A DNA stretch of 64,000 nt from Eutrophocola sp964490145 (GTDB lineage Bacteria; Pseudomonadota; Gammaproteobacteria; Pseudomonadales; Pseudohongiellaceae). The stretch covers positions 1 through 64,000 of the forward strand of contig CAZBBS010000001.1 of assembly GCA_964490145.1 (NCBI GenBank), read 5' to 3'. Shown here piece after piece: positions 9,113 to 17,364 of the stretch; positions within the stretch are counted from its first letter, which is position 1, and every line of letters starts with the position of its first letter. A model generated the notes under the pieces. The model saw only the letters and a program-made list of their open reading frames with translations, was not told the origin of the DNA and did not search any database. Made by a program: the position numbers and the translations under genes.

Positions 9113-10447
9113 TCAGTCGTTGATCTTGCGATACAGTGACCTGACACTGATGCCCAGAATATCCGCGACTTTTTCCTTATCCCCGCTGTGCTTTTCCATG
9201 AGACCGGCGATATAGCGGTCTTCAAGGGTTTTCAGATCGACATCCTCATCCCCTACACCCTTCGATCTGCCTGCATGGGCTTTTTCATTTCTGGCCACCC
9301 GGTCAAAAAAGCAACTGCGAATGGTATCCCCGTCAATCTTATCGGTATCTGTCAGCACGATGGCACGACTGAGGATGTTGCGCAGCTCGCGGATATTGCC
9401 CTTGAACACGTGTTCCTTGAGGGCATCAATGGCATCCTTGCCCAGTGAGAATTTGTCGCCACCTCGCAAGCGCTTGAGCAGGGCATTGGCCAGCAAAGGA
9501 ATGTCTTCTATGCGTTCATTCAGGGATGGCAGGTGAATGGGGAAGACATTGATACGGTAAAACAGATCATCCCTGAATTCCCCGTCCTCCACCATCTGCG
9601 GCAGATTGCGGTGCGTGGCACATACCAACCTGAAATCGGAACGCCGGACTTCGGCACTGCCCACGGCACGGAACGTGCCGGTTTCCAACAGGCGCAGCAA
9701 TTTCACCTGGGTACTCAGCGGCACATCTCCGATTTCATCCAGGAACAGCGTGCCGCCATCGGCCAGTTCAGCCAGGCCTTTCTTGTTGGACACGGCTCCG
9801 GTAAACGCCCCTTTCACATGACCGAACAATTCACTTTCAAACAGCGAGTCAGTGAGACCTGTGCATTCCAGGGTAACCAGGGCCTTGCTCTTGCGATCAC
9901 TGGCCTGGTGTATGGCACGTGCAGCCAGTTCTTTGCCTGTTCCGGACTCGCCAAGCAACAACACGGATATATCAGCGGTACCCACCCTGGCAATTTTCTC
10001 CAGCATGTCATTGAATGCGCGGCTTTCGCCGACCAGCTCCTTGTCGTGGATTTCGCCGCTGGCCAGCGGCACCGGATGCAGCAGCTCAACAAAGTAGATC
10101 AGGTTGCCGTTATCATCATGCAGCGGCAGCATTTCGACATCCACGTGTTCCTTGCCGCGCGGTGTCTGATGGATATGCAGGACACGCTCCTTATGGCCGG
10201 ACAATTTTGCAGCGCCAAGTGGACAGTCCTCCCCGGCCTGATCGCAGGGCACCTGGTAGCCATGGGATACGGCAAAACAACGGTTGGTTCGGGAAAAGTC
10301 GATTTCGCCGAAGGTATCCTGATACCGGGTATTGGTGGCCATGATTTCGTAATCCGCTGACACCAGGATGGCAGGACAATCGAAACCGTTAAGCATGGAT
10401 GCAAGGGCGGAGGAATGGTCGGAGGCAATGAGTTTCATTTTTGTCAT
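9113..10447 (-). CDS. Sigma-54-dependent enhancer-binding regulator with Cys/His-rich PAS domain
   Basis: Transcription activator of 444 aa. Residues 18-125 form a PAS-like sensor with a conserved-looking Cys/His set (C57, H62, C68, C75, H85) that could hold a metal or Fe-S centre; that is inference. Residues 138-375 are a sigma-54 AAA+ domain with Walker A GESGTGKE (166-173), an intact GAFTGA sigma-54 loop (213-218) and Walker B LFLDE. The C terminus is a Fis-type HTH (ILGISVRSLYRKI). There is no receiver domain. It is transcribed away from two microprotein genes that have a sigma-54 promoter, so it is the obvious candidate activator. Start at 10447; the ATG three codons later is equally possible. 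Confidence 0.9.
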   Translation of the reverse strand: MTKMKLIASDHSSALASMLNGFDCPAILVSADYEIMATNTRYQDTFGEIDFSRTNRCFAVSHGYQVPCDQAGEDCPLGAAKLSGHKERVLHIHQTPRGKEHVDVEMLPLHDDNGNLIYFVELLHPVPLASGEIHDKELVGESRAFNDMLEKIARVGTADISVLLLGESGTGKELAARAIHQASDRKSKALVTLECTGLTDSLFESELFGHVKGAFTGAVSNKKGLAELADGGTLFLDEIGDVPLSTQVKLLRLLETGTFRAVGSAEVRRSDFRLVCATHRNLPQMVEDGEFRDDLFYRINVFPIHLPSLNERIEDIPLLANALLKRLRGGDKFSLGKDAIDALKEHVFKGNIRELRNILSRAIVLTDTDKIDGDTIRSCFFDRVARNEKAHAGRSKGVGDEDVDLKTLEDRYIAGLMEKHSGDKEKVADILGISVRSLYRKIND

Positions 10448-10463
10448 CTTTGACGAAAGAATT

Positions 10464-10477
10464 TGCCAAATTTGGCA
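10464..10477. promoter_or_regulatory. 14-bp palindrome in the regulator/microprotein intergenic region
   Basis: TGCCAAATTTGGCA is a perfect palindrome 17 bases upstream of the regulator start and about 113 bases upstream of the sigma-54 promoter. Candidate binding site for the enhancer-binding protein (activation plus autoregulation); the role is inferred from position only. Confidence 0.5.
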
Positions 10478-10503
10478 TAAATTACAGAATTGTCAAGTTA
10501 GGC

Positions 10504-10533
10504 TGAACAATTTTTCATCCCTCATGAACAATT
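10504..10533. repeat. Direct repeat TGAACAATT, two copies 21 bp apart
   Basis: TGAACAATT occurs at 10504-10512 and 10525-10533, exactly two helical turns apart, 40-75 bases upstream of the sigma-54 promoter. The geometry suits co-operative binding of an activator on one DNA face. The TGAACA core recurs in the palindrome at 7729-7743. Confidence 0.45.
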
Positions 10534-10575
10534 AACCCCTTTATTTTCAGAGAGTTATGATGCATCCCGAAAAGC

Positions 10576-10591
10576 TGGCACGGTGCATGCA
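10576..10591 (+). promoter_or_regulatory. Sigma-54 (-24/-12) promoter of the microprotein operon
   Basis: TGGCACGGTGCATGCA matches the sigma-54 consensus TGGCAC-N5-TTGCA with one mismatch in the -12 box. GG (10577-10578) and GC (10589-10590) are separated by exactly 10 bases, the invariant spacing. Predicted transcription start is near 10602, about 109 bases before the first microprotein. It faces away from the adjacent sigma-54 activator gene. Confidence 0.75.
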
Positions 10592-10629
10592 ACGTAACAA
10601 GACAAGTAAAACAAGTAAGTGAGTTTTAC

Positions 10630-10654
10630 GGAGTCGGCAGAAACTGCAGACTCC
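10630..10654 (+). promoter_or_regulatory. Hairpin in the 5' leader of the microprotein operon
   Basis: GGAGTC / GACTCC stem continued past one mismatch by GCAG / CTGC around an AAA loop. It lies between the predicted start and the first ribosome binding site. There is no T tract, so it is more likely a stabilising or regulatory RNA fold than a terminator. Confidence 0.4.
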
Positions 10655-10710
10655 ACCAAGATTGCAGAGCTGGGATCAAAACCGCTCAAGTATCCAGAGG
10701 AGATGCCGAT

Positions 10711-10812
10711 ATGATGAAGATAAAGAGTATGTTTTTACTGATGTTGCTGCCACCGGTTGTGACTGCAGCATGTCTGGTCTGGGTTGCCTACTTCCCTAAC
10801 CCGATGATGTAA
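10711..10812 (+). CDS. Microprotein 1, single transmembrane helix (33 aa)
   Basis: Short reading frame of 33 codons preceded by AGAGGAG with an 8-base spacer. The product begins MMKIKSMF and contains a hydrophobic helix (about residues 7-27) with the motif MLLPPV, ending YFPNPMM. A positively charged start and a helix without a polar face suggest an inner-membrane peptide. It is the first gene after the sigma-54 promoter at 10576. Its neighbour at 10885 is clearly related (shared K-x-K-x-M then MLLPPV then T-x-A), and keeping this pattern in two copies argues that both are translated. I do not recognise the family; function unknown. Confidence 0.65.
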   Translation: MMKIKSMFLLMLLPPVVTAACLVWVAYFPNPMM

Positions 10813-10884
10813 GAACGGCTTTGCGAGCCAGAGATTGTTTCAGACGTAATTTTTTAACCTGATTTATTGAAGAGATAGATAGAA

Positions 10885-10983
10885 ATGCTTAAAGCGAAGA
10901 ATATGCTGTTTATGATGTTGTTACCCCCAGTGCTGACCGTTGCCTACATGGCGTGGACCAGCTACGTACTGCCTTTGCTTTAA
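10885..10983 (+). CDS. Microprotein 2, single transmembrane helix (32 aa), paralogue of microprotein 1
   Basis: 32 codons, starting MLKAKNML, with helix core MMLLPPVLTVAYMAW and ending VLPLL. Compared with microprotein 1 it keeps the basic start, the MLLPPV motif and the length, while third-position bases differ, the pattern expected from selection on protein. GAAGAGATAGATAGAA precedes the ATG as a moderate, A/G-rich ribosome site. It lies 72 bases after the first microprotein with no promoter visible between, so one operon is likely. Possible roles are a helper subunit of a membrane complex, a regulator or a stress peptide; nothing in the sequence chooses between these. Confidence 0.62.
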   Translation: MLKAKNMLFMMLLPPVLTVAYMAWTSYVLPLL

Positions 10984-11009
10984 GCAGTACCTGTTTTACC
11001 AGAGTAAGG

Positions 11010-11056
11010 GGCAGGACCCTCCAACTATCCCCTCCTTGACCTGCCACTTATTTTTT
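11010..11056 (+). terminator. Possible weak terminator after the microproteins
   Basis: GGCAGG (11010-11015) pairs with CCTGCC (11040-11045) and is followed within a few bases by TTATTTTTTC. The stem is short and the loop about 24 bases, so terminator activity is uncertain. Confidence 0.35.
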
Positions 11057-11070
11057 CTCGACACTCTTTA

Positions 11071-11231
11071 CCCGATATTCCCCGATATTCCCCGATATTC
11101 CNNNNNNNNNNNNNNNNNNNNNNNNNNNNNNNNNNNNNNNNNNNNNNNNNNNNNNNNNNNNNNNNNNNNNNNNNNNNNNNNNNNNNNNNNNNNNNNNNNN
11201 NCCCGATATTCCCCGATATTCCCCGATATTC
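11071..11231. repeat. 10-bp tandem repeat (CCCGATATTC) interrupted by an assembly gap
   Basis: Three or more perfect copies of CCCGATATTC flank both sides of a run of exactly 100 N (11102-11201). The N run is a standard scaffold-gap length, so the true copy number is unknown. The array ends immediately downstream of the ankyrin gene stop codon. The phase on the two sides is compatible with one continuous array. Ten bases is close to one DNA turn, so copies would present on the same helix face. A reading frame crosses the array but depends on the unknown bases and is not called. Confidence 0.85.
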
Positions 11232-11238
11232 CTTTCTG

Positions 11239-12822
11239 TTAATTACCACCCAGAAGAGACTCGATCATCGCGATCATCTCCGGATTCTGGGGACGGTCTG
11301 CCCTGCCACCGGCATTATTGGCTACTGCCGCATCAAGCAGCGTTTTACCCTGGTCATCCACGGCATGAATATCGGCACCATGATCGATTAGCCACTTAAC
11401 CACCCCAATCCAGTTTTGCTTGGTGGCAGCAAACACCGGTGTCTGCCCCTGACGATTGGTCATGGTGGACATTCTGGCAATCCGGGCGGTATGCGAGTTG
11501 GTGTCTGCAACGCGGCGGTTGATATCTGCGCCTGCCGCAAGCAGTAATTCCAGAGCCGGAATCACTTTTTCTTCCCGCCCCTCCTCGTAGGTGCCGCGCA
11601 ATTCTCCCCGACGATTACCGAAACCCGCTGCCGCCATAAAGGGTGTCACCCCCATCACATTGGGTAATTCCACATCGGCACCAAATTCAAGCAGCAGGCT
11701 GATAGCCTCCACATCGTGGGAGTTGGCAGCCCGCAGCAGCGGTGTGGCTCCAGTGGTCAGATGGTCATCCACGAAACGGCCGCTGTTGCCGCCGCGCCCG
11801 GGCCTGTGCATGTTCAGCTGTGGATCAGGGTTAACGCCGGCTTCCAGCAACTGACGGGCCACCTGCAGGGCAGTAGAGACAGAAGCATCCCCGCCGCCCT
11901 GGTTGCTGCGGCGCAGCTGGGACATGCCCTGGTAGGAATTCATATCAATGGCAACATATAACGCCGTGCGTCCCCACCAGTCCCACACGTGAGGGTTGGC
12001 ACCGGCGTCAAGCAGAACTTTTGCCGTATCGTAATGCATGTTGTCGATAGCGATGATCAGCGGTGTGACACCTTCAGGCGTGGGCTTGTTGATGTCTGCC
12101 CCGGCAGCCAGCAGATGTTCAACACAATCACTGCAACCGGTACGCGCTGCATACAACAGGGCCGTGAGGCCGCCTGTAGGACGATACTGGGCACGTGGCT
12201 CGTCGGTTATCTGGCTGCCCCAGTCGGTCGCATCAGCCCTGACGTCAACATCAGCGCCATACGCCAGCAGCAGCTTTGCCATTTCCGGATGATCATTACC
12301 GACTGCCCACATCAGAGCGGTCTGACCACGCCATTGTTCCGAGGCATTAACAGACGCACCGGCTTCCAGCAGCAATTTCGCCACGTCAACGACGCCTGTA
12401 CGCGCTGCCAGCATCAGGGCCGTCTGCCCATCGGCATTCGGGGCATCCGGATCGGCACCGGCACGCAGCAGCATGTCGACAAGGGGCGCATTGGCAATCT
12501 TGACCGCCTCGCTCAGGGGGGCCGCGCCATAATTATTGGCCAGATCAGGATTGGCTTCACGGGACAGCAGTGCCTGCACCAGTTCCTCATCAACCTGGTA
12601 AACCGCCCAGAGCAGTGCGCTGGAACCATCACCCTGACGCTCATTGACATCCGCGCCCACGCGGATCATATCCAGCGCCTCTTCCCGTTTCCCGGCCTTA
12701 ACCAGGTCAACGAGGGAGTCTGCTGCACTGGCAGAACCAAGAGGCAAGAGGCAAGAGACAAGGAGCGCAACCCCGGCAGCCAGTTTGGAAAAACCTTTTG
12801 TATAAATGGAATAGATAGTCAT
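11239..12822 (-). CDS. Exported ankyrin-repeat protein (cassette 1)
   Basis: About 527 aa. A Sec signal peptide (helix ending GSASA) is followed almost entirely by ankyrin repeats, roughly 10-12, each with the G-x-T-A-L-x-x-A and L-L-x-x-G-A-D/N pattern. A conserved insert EPRAQYRPTGGLTALLYAAR in the middle is shared with the second ankyrin protein at 29303-30862. Ankyrin repeats bind proteins, so it may scaffold the neighbouring DUF1592 or MBL proteins in the periplasm. It is the last gene of the operon after the MBL gene. ATG 12822 is preferred to GTG 12828. The tandem repeat array begins directly after its stop codon. Confidence 0.85.
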   Translation of the reverse strand: MTIYSIYTKGFSKLAAGVALLVSCLLPLGSASAADSLVDLVKAGKREEALDMIRVGADVNERQGDGSSALLWAVYQVDEELVQALLSREANPDLANNYGAAPLSEAVKIANAPLVDMLLRAGADPDAPNADGQTALMLAARTGVVDVAKLLLEAGASVNASEQWRGQTALMWAVGNDHPEMAKLLLAYGADVDVRADATDWGSQITDEPRAQYRPTGGLTALLYAARTGCSDCVEHLLAAGADINKPTPEGVTPLIIAIDNMHYDTAKVLLDAGANPHVWDWWGRTALYVAIDMNSYQGMSQLRRSNQGGGDASVSTALQVARQLLEAGVNPDPQLNMHRPGRGGNSGRFVDDHLTTGATPLLRAANSHDVEAISLLLEFGADVELPNVMGVTPFMAAAGFGNRRGELRGTYEEGREEKVIPALELLLAAGADINRRVADTNSHTARIARMSTMTNRQGQTPVFAATKQNWIGVVKWLIDHGADIHAVDDQGKTLLDAAVANNAGGRADRPQNPEMIAMIESLLGGN

Positions 12823-12876
12823 AGTCACACTCGAAAAATTCTCAGATGCCTGCCTTTGCCTCTTGCGTTCTGCCTC

Positions 12877-13812
12877 TTAAACAATATTCGGCTCAAGTTT
12901 GTTGTGGTGGGCCCAAAGCCCCTTATGCGCGCTGTACAGGAACCGGTAAGGATCATCCAGCCTGCGCGGCAGGTTATCCATAACCCCGGAGGCCAGGCTG
13001 TCACTGGCATCAAACCCCTTGCGTATCTGGTCAACCAGCGTCTCATACATGAACTGCATCAGGTCGCGCTCGGCCTCGACATGCGCACGGGTAACGACCT
13101 GACCGTAGGCAGGCACTACTTTTGTCTGCGCATCACACAAGGACAGGATGTGATTCAGGGCATCCACCCTGCCGCCAATCCAGCCACCGCCATACCAGTC
13201 GAACCCCGGATCCACAACTGGTGACACCACATCGCCCACCGCAATGACATTGGCTTGTGGAAAACGGATATAGATATCCCCATCGGTGTGCGCTGACTGC
13301 AGGAAACCGTATTCGACAGGCCCGACAGCGGTGGTCATTTCACCTTCATCATAAAACGTCTGGTCAGGCCTGGCACTCTCTGGCAGAGCCTGCTGGTAGC
13401 GTTCCTCATCAAACAGGTAATAGTCGGTTGACAGTCGCAGTGCCGTTTTCTTGTGCGCCATGATGCTGGCTCCCTGACCGCCAAAGTGGGCATTGCCTCC
13501 CACCTGGTCGAGATGCCAGTGAGTATTGAACAGGGTTGTTACCTTGCTGACCTGCAACTGCCCCAGAGCCTGCTGAAGCTGCGCTGTCATGTCAGCAGCA
13601 CCACTGTCTACCAGTACTGCGTTCGAGCCGGCCTTCACCACCAGTACGTTGCCACCCACACCAGAAACCAGATGCATGTTGTCAGCCACTGAAGACACGG
13701 CCATAGCATCTGCAGATATCGCCAGGCGGGGGAATACAGCTGCTGCCACCAGGCTGGAACCTGCCGCAATCAAACGGCGACGGGATAATAAAGGAGAATG
13801 TATTTTGTTCAT
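12877..13812 (-). CDS. Tat-exported metallo-beta-lactamase-fold hydrolase (cassette 1)
   Basis: 311 aa. A twin-arginine type leader (SRRRLIAAG at about 10-18) precedes an MBL-fold domain with the metal motif HWHLDQ (98-103). The last residue of the usual HxHxDH is Gln, as also in the paralogue at 28174. A later His (SAHTDGD) and Asp (VGDVVS) complete the site. Related proteins resemble quinoprotein-relay MBL hydrolases of the PqqB/SoxH kind, but the substrate is unknown. Only 4 bases separate its start from the DUF1592 stop, indicating translational coupling. Both paralogues end LWAH(H/Y) followed by N-x-V. Confidence 0.83.
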   Translation of the reverse strand: MNKIHSPLLSRRRLIAAGSSLVAAAVFPRLAISADAMAVSSVADNMHLVSGVGGNVLVVKAGSNAVLVDSGAADMTAQLQQALGQLQVSKVTTLFNTHWHLDQVGGNAHFGGQGASIMAHKKTALRLSTDYYLFDEERYQQALPESARPDQTFYDEGEMTTAVGPVEYGFLQSAHTDGDIYIRFPQANVIAVGDVVSPVVDPGFDWYGGGWIGGRVDALNHILSLCDAQTKVVPAYGQVVTRAHVEAERDLMQFMYETLVDQIRKGFDASDSLASGVMDNLPRRLDDPYRFLYSAHKGLWAHHNKLEPNIV

Positions 13813-13816
13813 CGAC

Positions 13817-16219
13817 TCATTCCCCCATCACACCAGCCAGCTGGCTGGACGCTTCATGTGGCAGCCCCTGCATGTGGAAGGCCTCGGAATTTACGATGCC
13901 ACTGACCAGGGCTGACAAACGATAATCCTGGTCCGCTGCCTGGCGCACGATTGCACGCACCTGCGGCATATCGAAATATTCCAGTTCACGATTCAAGGCG
14001 TACATCATCAATCGCTGGGTGATGGCCCAGGCAAACTGCTGCGGCCGGCTGGCCAGCTCCTGGCGAAGTTCAACCACACCATTGATGGGCTTGCCATTGG
14101 GCAGGACAGTACTGGCATCGATAGGTGCTTCCGCTTTGATGTCCACATCCCGCCAGGCACCGGTCACCGTAAAATTCTCCAGTGCCAGGCCAATCGGGTC
14201 GATCACCCCATGGCACTGGTTGCAGCCGGGTTTCGATCGATGCTGCTCCAGACGCGCACGCAACGTGGTGAATTTCTGGCCGGGTTTTACCGACAAATCG
14301 GTTTCAACGTTGGGCGGCGGCGGCGAAGGCGGCGTCCCCATCAGTTTTTCCAGCACCCAGGCCCCCCGCAGTACCGGCGAGGTACGATCCCCGTATGAAG
14401 TGCGCAGCAGGGTAGCGCCTTTACCCAGGATGCCCCAGCGGCGTTCATCTTCCAGTTGTATACGACGGAACTGGATGCCATGAACATCGTCGATACCATA
14501 GTGGCGCGCCAGGGGTTCATTCAGGAAGGTATAGTCCGCATTCAGAATGTCGCTGATTGGCCTGTCCTCCAGCAGCACACTGCCCAGGAACAGTTTCAGC
14601 TCCTCGTAAAAGAAGTCATACATCTGGTCATTGAATTCCGGAAATAATGCCGGGTCGGGATCAATGACTTCCAGCTCATCCAGGTTCAACCACTTCATGG
14701 CGAAACTGTTAACCAGATGTCGGGCACGCTCATCGGTGAGCATTCGCCTGGCCTGGGCGGCCAGTACACCATCCTGTTTCAGTTCGCCCTTTTCCGCCAG
14801 ATCCAGCAGGGTGTCATCCGGTCCCTGGCCCCAGAGGAAAAAGGACAGCCGGTTGGCCAGCTCAAGGTCGTTCAGGGCAAACACCTGGGCATCACCGATG
14901 TCGCGCATCGGGGAAATGGTCCGATACAGGAAGTCCGGACTGGCCAGGATTGCCGCCACCATCTGCTCGACACCTTCATCAAAGCCCCCGGGGCCCTGAC
15001 GCCCCATGTCAAAGAATGGCAGCAGCAGCGCCAGATCTTCCTGTGTTACAGGACGCCGGTAAGCGCGGCGGGCCAGGTTTTCAGCAATGCGGGTGGCACA
15101 GGCCTTTTCTTCAGTCTGTACTACCGGTTCACACACAAAAATCTTTTCACGACTTGGCGTCATGGAAACACCGGACACGGTTTTCGGGCCGACAATCTGG
15201 ATGCCGTCAAGCAGCCGGGGCACTCGCAGCGAACCGGTAAAGGCAAAGCCGCCATAGGGGGTGAAGCCGCCAATATTTTCATCGGTCTCCACCCGGGCTC
15301 TTTCTATAAAGGTCACGGTGATATCGTGGACACCGGCTTTCACCAGCACCGGAATATTGGCGAAACGTTCTGTAATCTTGCCGCGGCCCGGTGCGCCGCC
15401 TTTATTCACCAGGGCAAAATCCTCGGGACCCCCAATGTATTCGCGGAATATCTCCTCATCATCCACCAACACCACCAGGGTCTGCCGGGTTTCTATGGAT
15501 CGGGGATACAGGCCCACATCAAGATCCAGAATGTTGAGGGTGTACTCGCCATCAGCGGGGAAATTATGGGTCACCTTCATCCCGCCACGGGTCCCCAGCG
15601 GGAAACCGGGCTGGTAGGTGTCCTGGTCGCCGCTCTGAACCTGGAAGTAGGCATTGGACACTTTGGGCTGCGGCTGGCCAACAGCCAGTCTGGCGACGGT
15701 CCTGCCAACATTGATGTACTGCTCAAGAAAAGAGGGAGAAATGCTCAGTGCAGCCGCAATGTTGTCGAACCCGTCCACTTCGATATCCGCAGGCAGATAG
15801 TCTGCCGGATTGATATCCACACCCAGCAATTCCCTGATGGCGATGGCATACTCGGTCCGGTTCAAACGCTGAACCGGAACATGTCCGGTCACGGTGCCCG
15901 CTTCATCCATGGCTGAATCCAGATTCCCTTCGAGCCAGGAGACAAAGTTGTCTATCTCGGCCTGGCTAGGCTGATCACTGCCCGGCGGAGGCATCAGGCG
16001 CCCGCGCAGTTTGCGAATAGCGGTTTCCCATACACCCGCATCATGCCCGACCGCATCGAGCGACATCAGGTCAAAGGCAATACTGCCCGCCCAGTCTTCA
16101 TTGTTGTGGCAGCCGTTGCAGTATTCATCAAGCAGGCCGCGATAGGACGCACTCCCCTGTGCCATGACCTGACAAAAGGGCAGTGACGCCAGAAGAAAAA
16201 AAATAAGGTTACGCTTCAT
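13817..16219 (-). CDS. DUF1592-type c-heme protein (planctomycete cytochrome-like, cassette 1)
   Basis: About 800 aa with signal peptide (cleavage near VMAQG). Visible modules: an N-terminal c-type heme motif CNGCH (34-38); DUF1587 (RLNRTEYAIAIRELLGV); a beta-rich, carbohydrate-module-like middle; DUF1595 (RRPVTQEDL); DUF1592 (NDLELANRLSFFLWGQGP); DUF1588 (GILGKGATLLRTSYGDRTSP); a second heme motif CNQCHG; and DUF1585 (RLMMYALNRELEYFDMP). The architecture is known from Planctomycetes and marine Gammaproteobacteria and is exported; the reaction is unknown. It heads the cassette-1 operon. In the second cassette a DUF1552 gene follows; here it does not. ATG 16219 was chosen for the signal peptide; its ribosome site is weak. 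Confidence 0.87.
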   Translation of the reverse strand: MKRNLIFFLLASLPFCQVMAQGSASYRGLLDEYCNGCHNNEDWAGSIAFDLMSLDAVGHDAGVWETAIRKLRGRLMPPPGSDQPSQAEIDNFVSWLEGNLDSAMDEAGTVTGHVPVQRLNRTEYAIAIRELLGVDINPADYLPADIEVDGFDNIAAALSISPSFLEQYINVGRTVARLAVGQPQPKVSNAYFQVQSGDQDTYQPGFPLGTRGGMKVTHNFPADGEYTLNILDLDVGLYPRSIETRQTLVVLVDDEEIFREYIGGPEDFALVNKGGAPGRGKITERFANIPVLVKAGVHDITVTFIERARVETDENIGGFTPYGGFAFTGSLRVPRLLDGIQIVGPKTVSGVSMTPSREKIFVCEPVVQTEEKACATRIAENLARRAYRRPVTQEDLALLLPFFDMGRQGPGGFDEGVEQMVAAILASPDFLYRTISPMRDIGDAQVFALNDLELANRLSFFLWGQGPDDTLLDLAEKGELKQDGVLAAQARRMLTDERARHLVNSFAMKWLNLDELEVIDPDPALFPEFNDQMYDFFYEELKLFLGSVLLEDRPISDILNADYTFLNEPLARHYGIDDVHGIQFRRIQLEDERRWGILGKGATLLRTSYGDRTSPVLRGAWVLEKLMGTPPSPPPPNVETDLSVKPGQKFTTLRARLEQHRSKPGCNQCHGVIDPIGLALENFTVTGAWRDVDIKAEAPIDASTVLPNGKPINGVVELRQELASRPQQFAWAITQRLMMYALNRELEYFDMPQVRAIVRQAADQDYRLSALVSGIVNSEAFHMQGLPHEASSQLAGVMGE

Positions 16220-16494
16220 GACAGGCAAAATAGTATTTCCAAAACAATCAGTTAACAATGTCACCAGGCAGGACCCGGGCTTTCAATAATCCCCCAAAAT
16301 TATACTTGCCTTGCCCCGATTGCACTACGGCATAGCTCCCCCCGGGGTGAACTTCAAATTCTTTGCACAAAAAATTCGCACTGTACAAGGCCCCAAGCCT
16401 TCTACATAATAAAAACCCATGGAAATTAAGTGCTTGCGAATTCCCGGAGCACTTGAGAACTCCAACCTAAAACAATAACAACCGGAGAGCTGCG

Positions 16495-17364
16495 TTGGCC
16501 AAAACGCCCCAAAAAGTGCGAGTGCTGTTTTACTTTCTGGCAGCCGCCCTCCCCCTGTTCATTGTGGCGTCCATCTTCAATTACTCCCTGCTGCGCGGTA
16601 ATGACCACTACCTGCTGGGTGCCAACCTCGAAATTCTTGGCTACATCATCCAGGCCGAATTTCTGGCAGTGGCCAGCGGCATCCTGATCCTGATTCCTTT
16701 ACTGGTCCACACGGAATCCAAATATCTGCGCTGGCTGCTGTATGTGATATTTATCGGTCTGGCAGGTGCCTTTTCCTGGAATGCCTACGAAGTGGATGGT
16801 CCGGCAGGCATGGTGTTTTACTCGCTGCTGGTCTTTGTGTCCTATGGCGGTGGCACCCTGCTGATTTTTGACTGGTATGCGGGTGCGACCCGTACCTTCC
16901 TGTCCCTGCTGCGCTGGTCCACGGGCATTTTCCTGTACGTTTCCCTCCAGCTATCCTTCAATCTGGAAAGCGACATCAGTCTCTGGAAAAACACACGCTC
17001 TGTTATTCCTTTCGGCGCCTCCTATTTTTACCTCCTCAGTCTGCTGGAACTGGTGCTGTATACACCGCTGACCTACTATCTTGAGAAGAAGCACAGTCAG
17101 GACAAGGTGCTTTCAAAAGGCATAGACTCGCTACTAAAAAAAACAGATCACCGAGGACAACAGTCTGTAACCCGTACACAGAAGCCCTCCCCACAAACAC
17201 TTCATTCAGGAACATCCCATGACACGAGAAATCATCAATCCATGGCGCTGGCAGGAAGCGCTCGGCTTTGTTCATGGCAACAAGGTGAACAACCCGGATT
17301 CCATCTTTTTCTTGGCAGGACAGACCGCCAGCGATGCAGATGGACACTGCATGTACCCGGGTGA
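16495..17364 (+). CDS. Multi-pass membrane protein with anomalous C terminus
   Basis: Starts at TTG with GGAGAG nine bases upstream. Residues 10-195 hold about six or seven hydrophobic helices and no motif I can assign. After residue 212 comes A8 (17136-17143), and the rest of the frame (to 17364) runs 146 bases into the RidA gene in another frame, giving low-quality sequence rich in Gln, Arg and Ser. Losing one A would end the protein at a TAA (17168-17170) before RidA; gaining one would end it at the TGA overlapping the RidA ATG. The real C terminus is therefore doubtful: sequencing indel, slippage or a genuine long overlap. Confidence 0.6.
   Translation: MAKTPQKVRVLFYFLAAALPLFIVASIFNYSLLRGNDHYLLGANLEILGYIIQAEFLAVASGILILIPLLVHTESKYLRWLLYVIFIGLAGAFSWNAYEVDGPAGMVFYSLLVFVSYGGGTLLIFDWYAGATRTFLSLLRWSTGIFLYVSLQLSFNLESDISLWKNTRSVIPFGASYFYLLSLLELVLYTPLTYYLEKKHSQDKVLSKGIDSLLKKTDHRGQQSVTRTQKPSPQTLHSGTSHDTRNHQSMALAGSARLCSWQQGEQPGFHLFLGRTDRQRCRWTLHVPG

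Noticed and set aside
11071..11231. Possible CRISPR array
   Set aside because: Units are 10 bp and directly adjacent with no spacers, and no cas gene is present.
10940..11242. Open frame through the 10-bp repeat array and the N gap
   Set aside because: It depends on 100 unknown bases and its visible residues are only the translated repeat (P-D-I-P-R-Y); no ribosome site.
11989..13224. 411-codon plus-strand frame spanning the ankyrin and MBL genes
   Set aside because: It crosses two well-supported genes on the other strand and has shadow-type composition.
14717..15916. 399-codon plus-strand frame opposite the DUF1592 gene
   Set aside because: Long but complementary to a gene with clear domains and signal peptide; its product lacks any motif.
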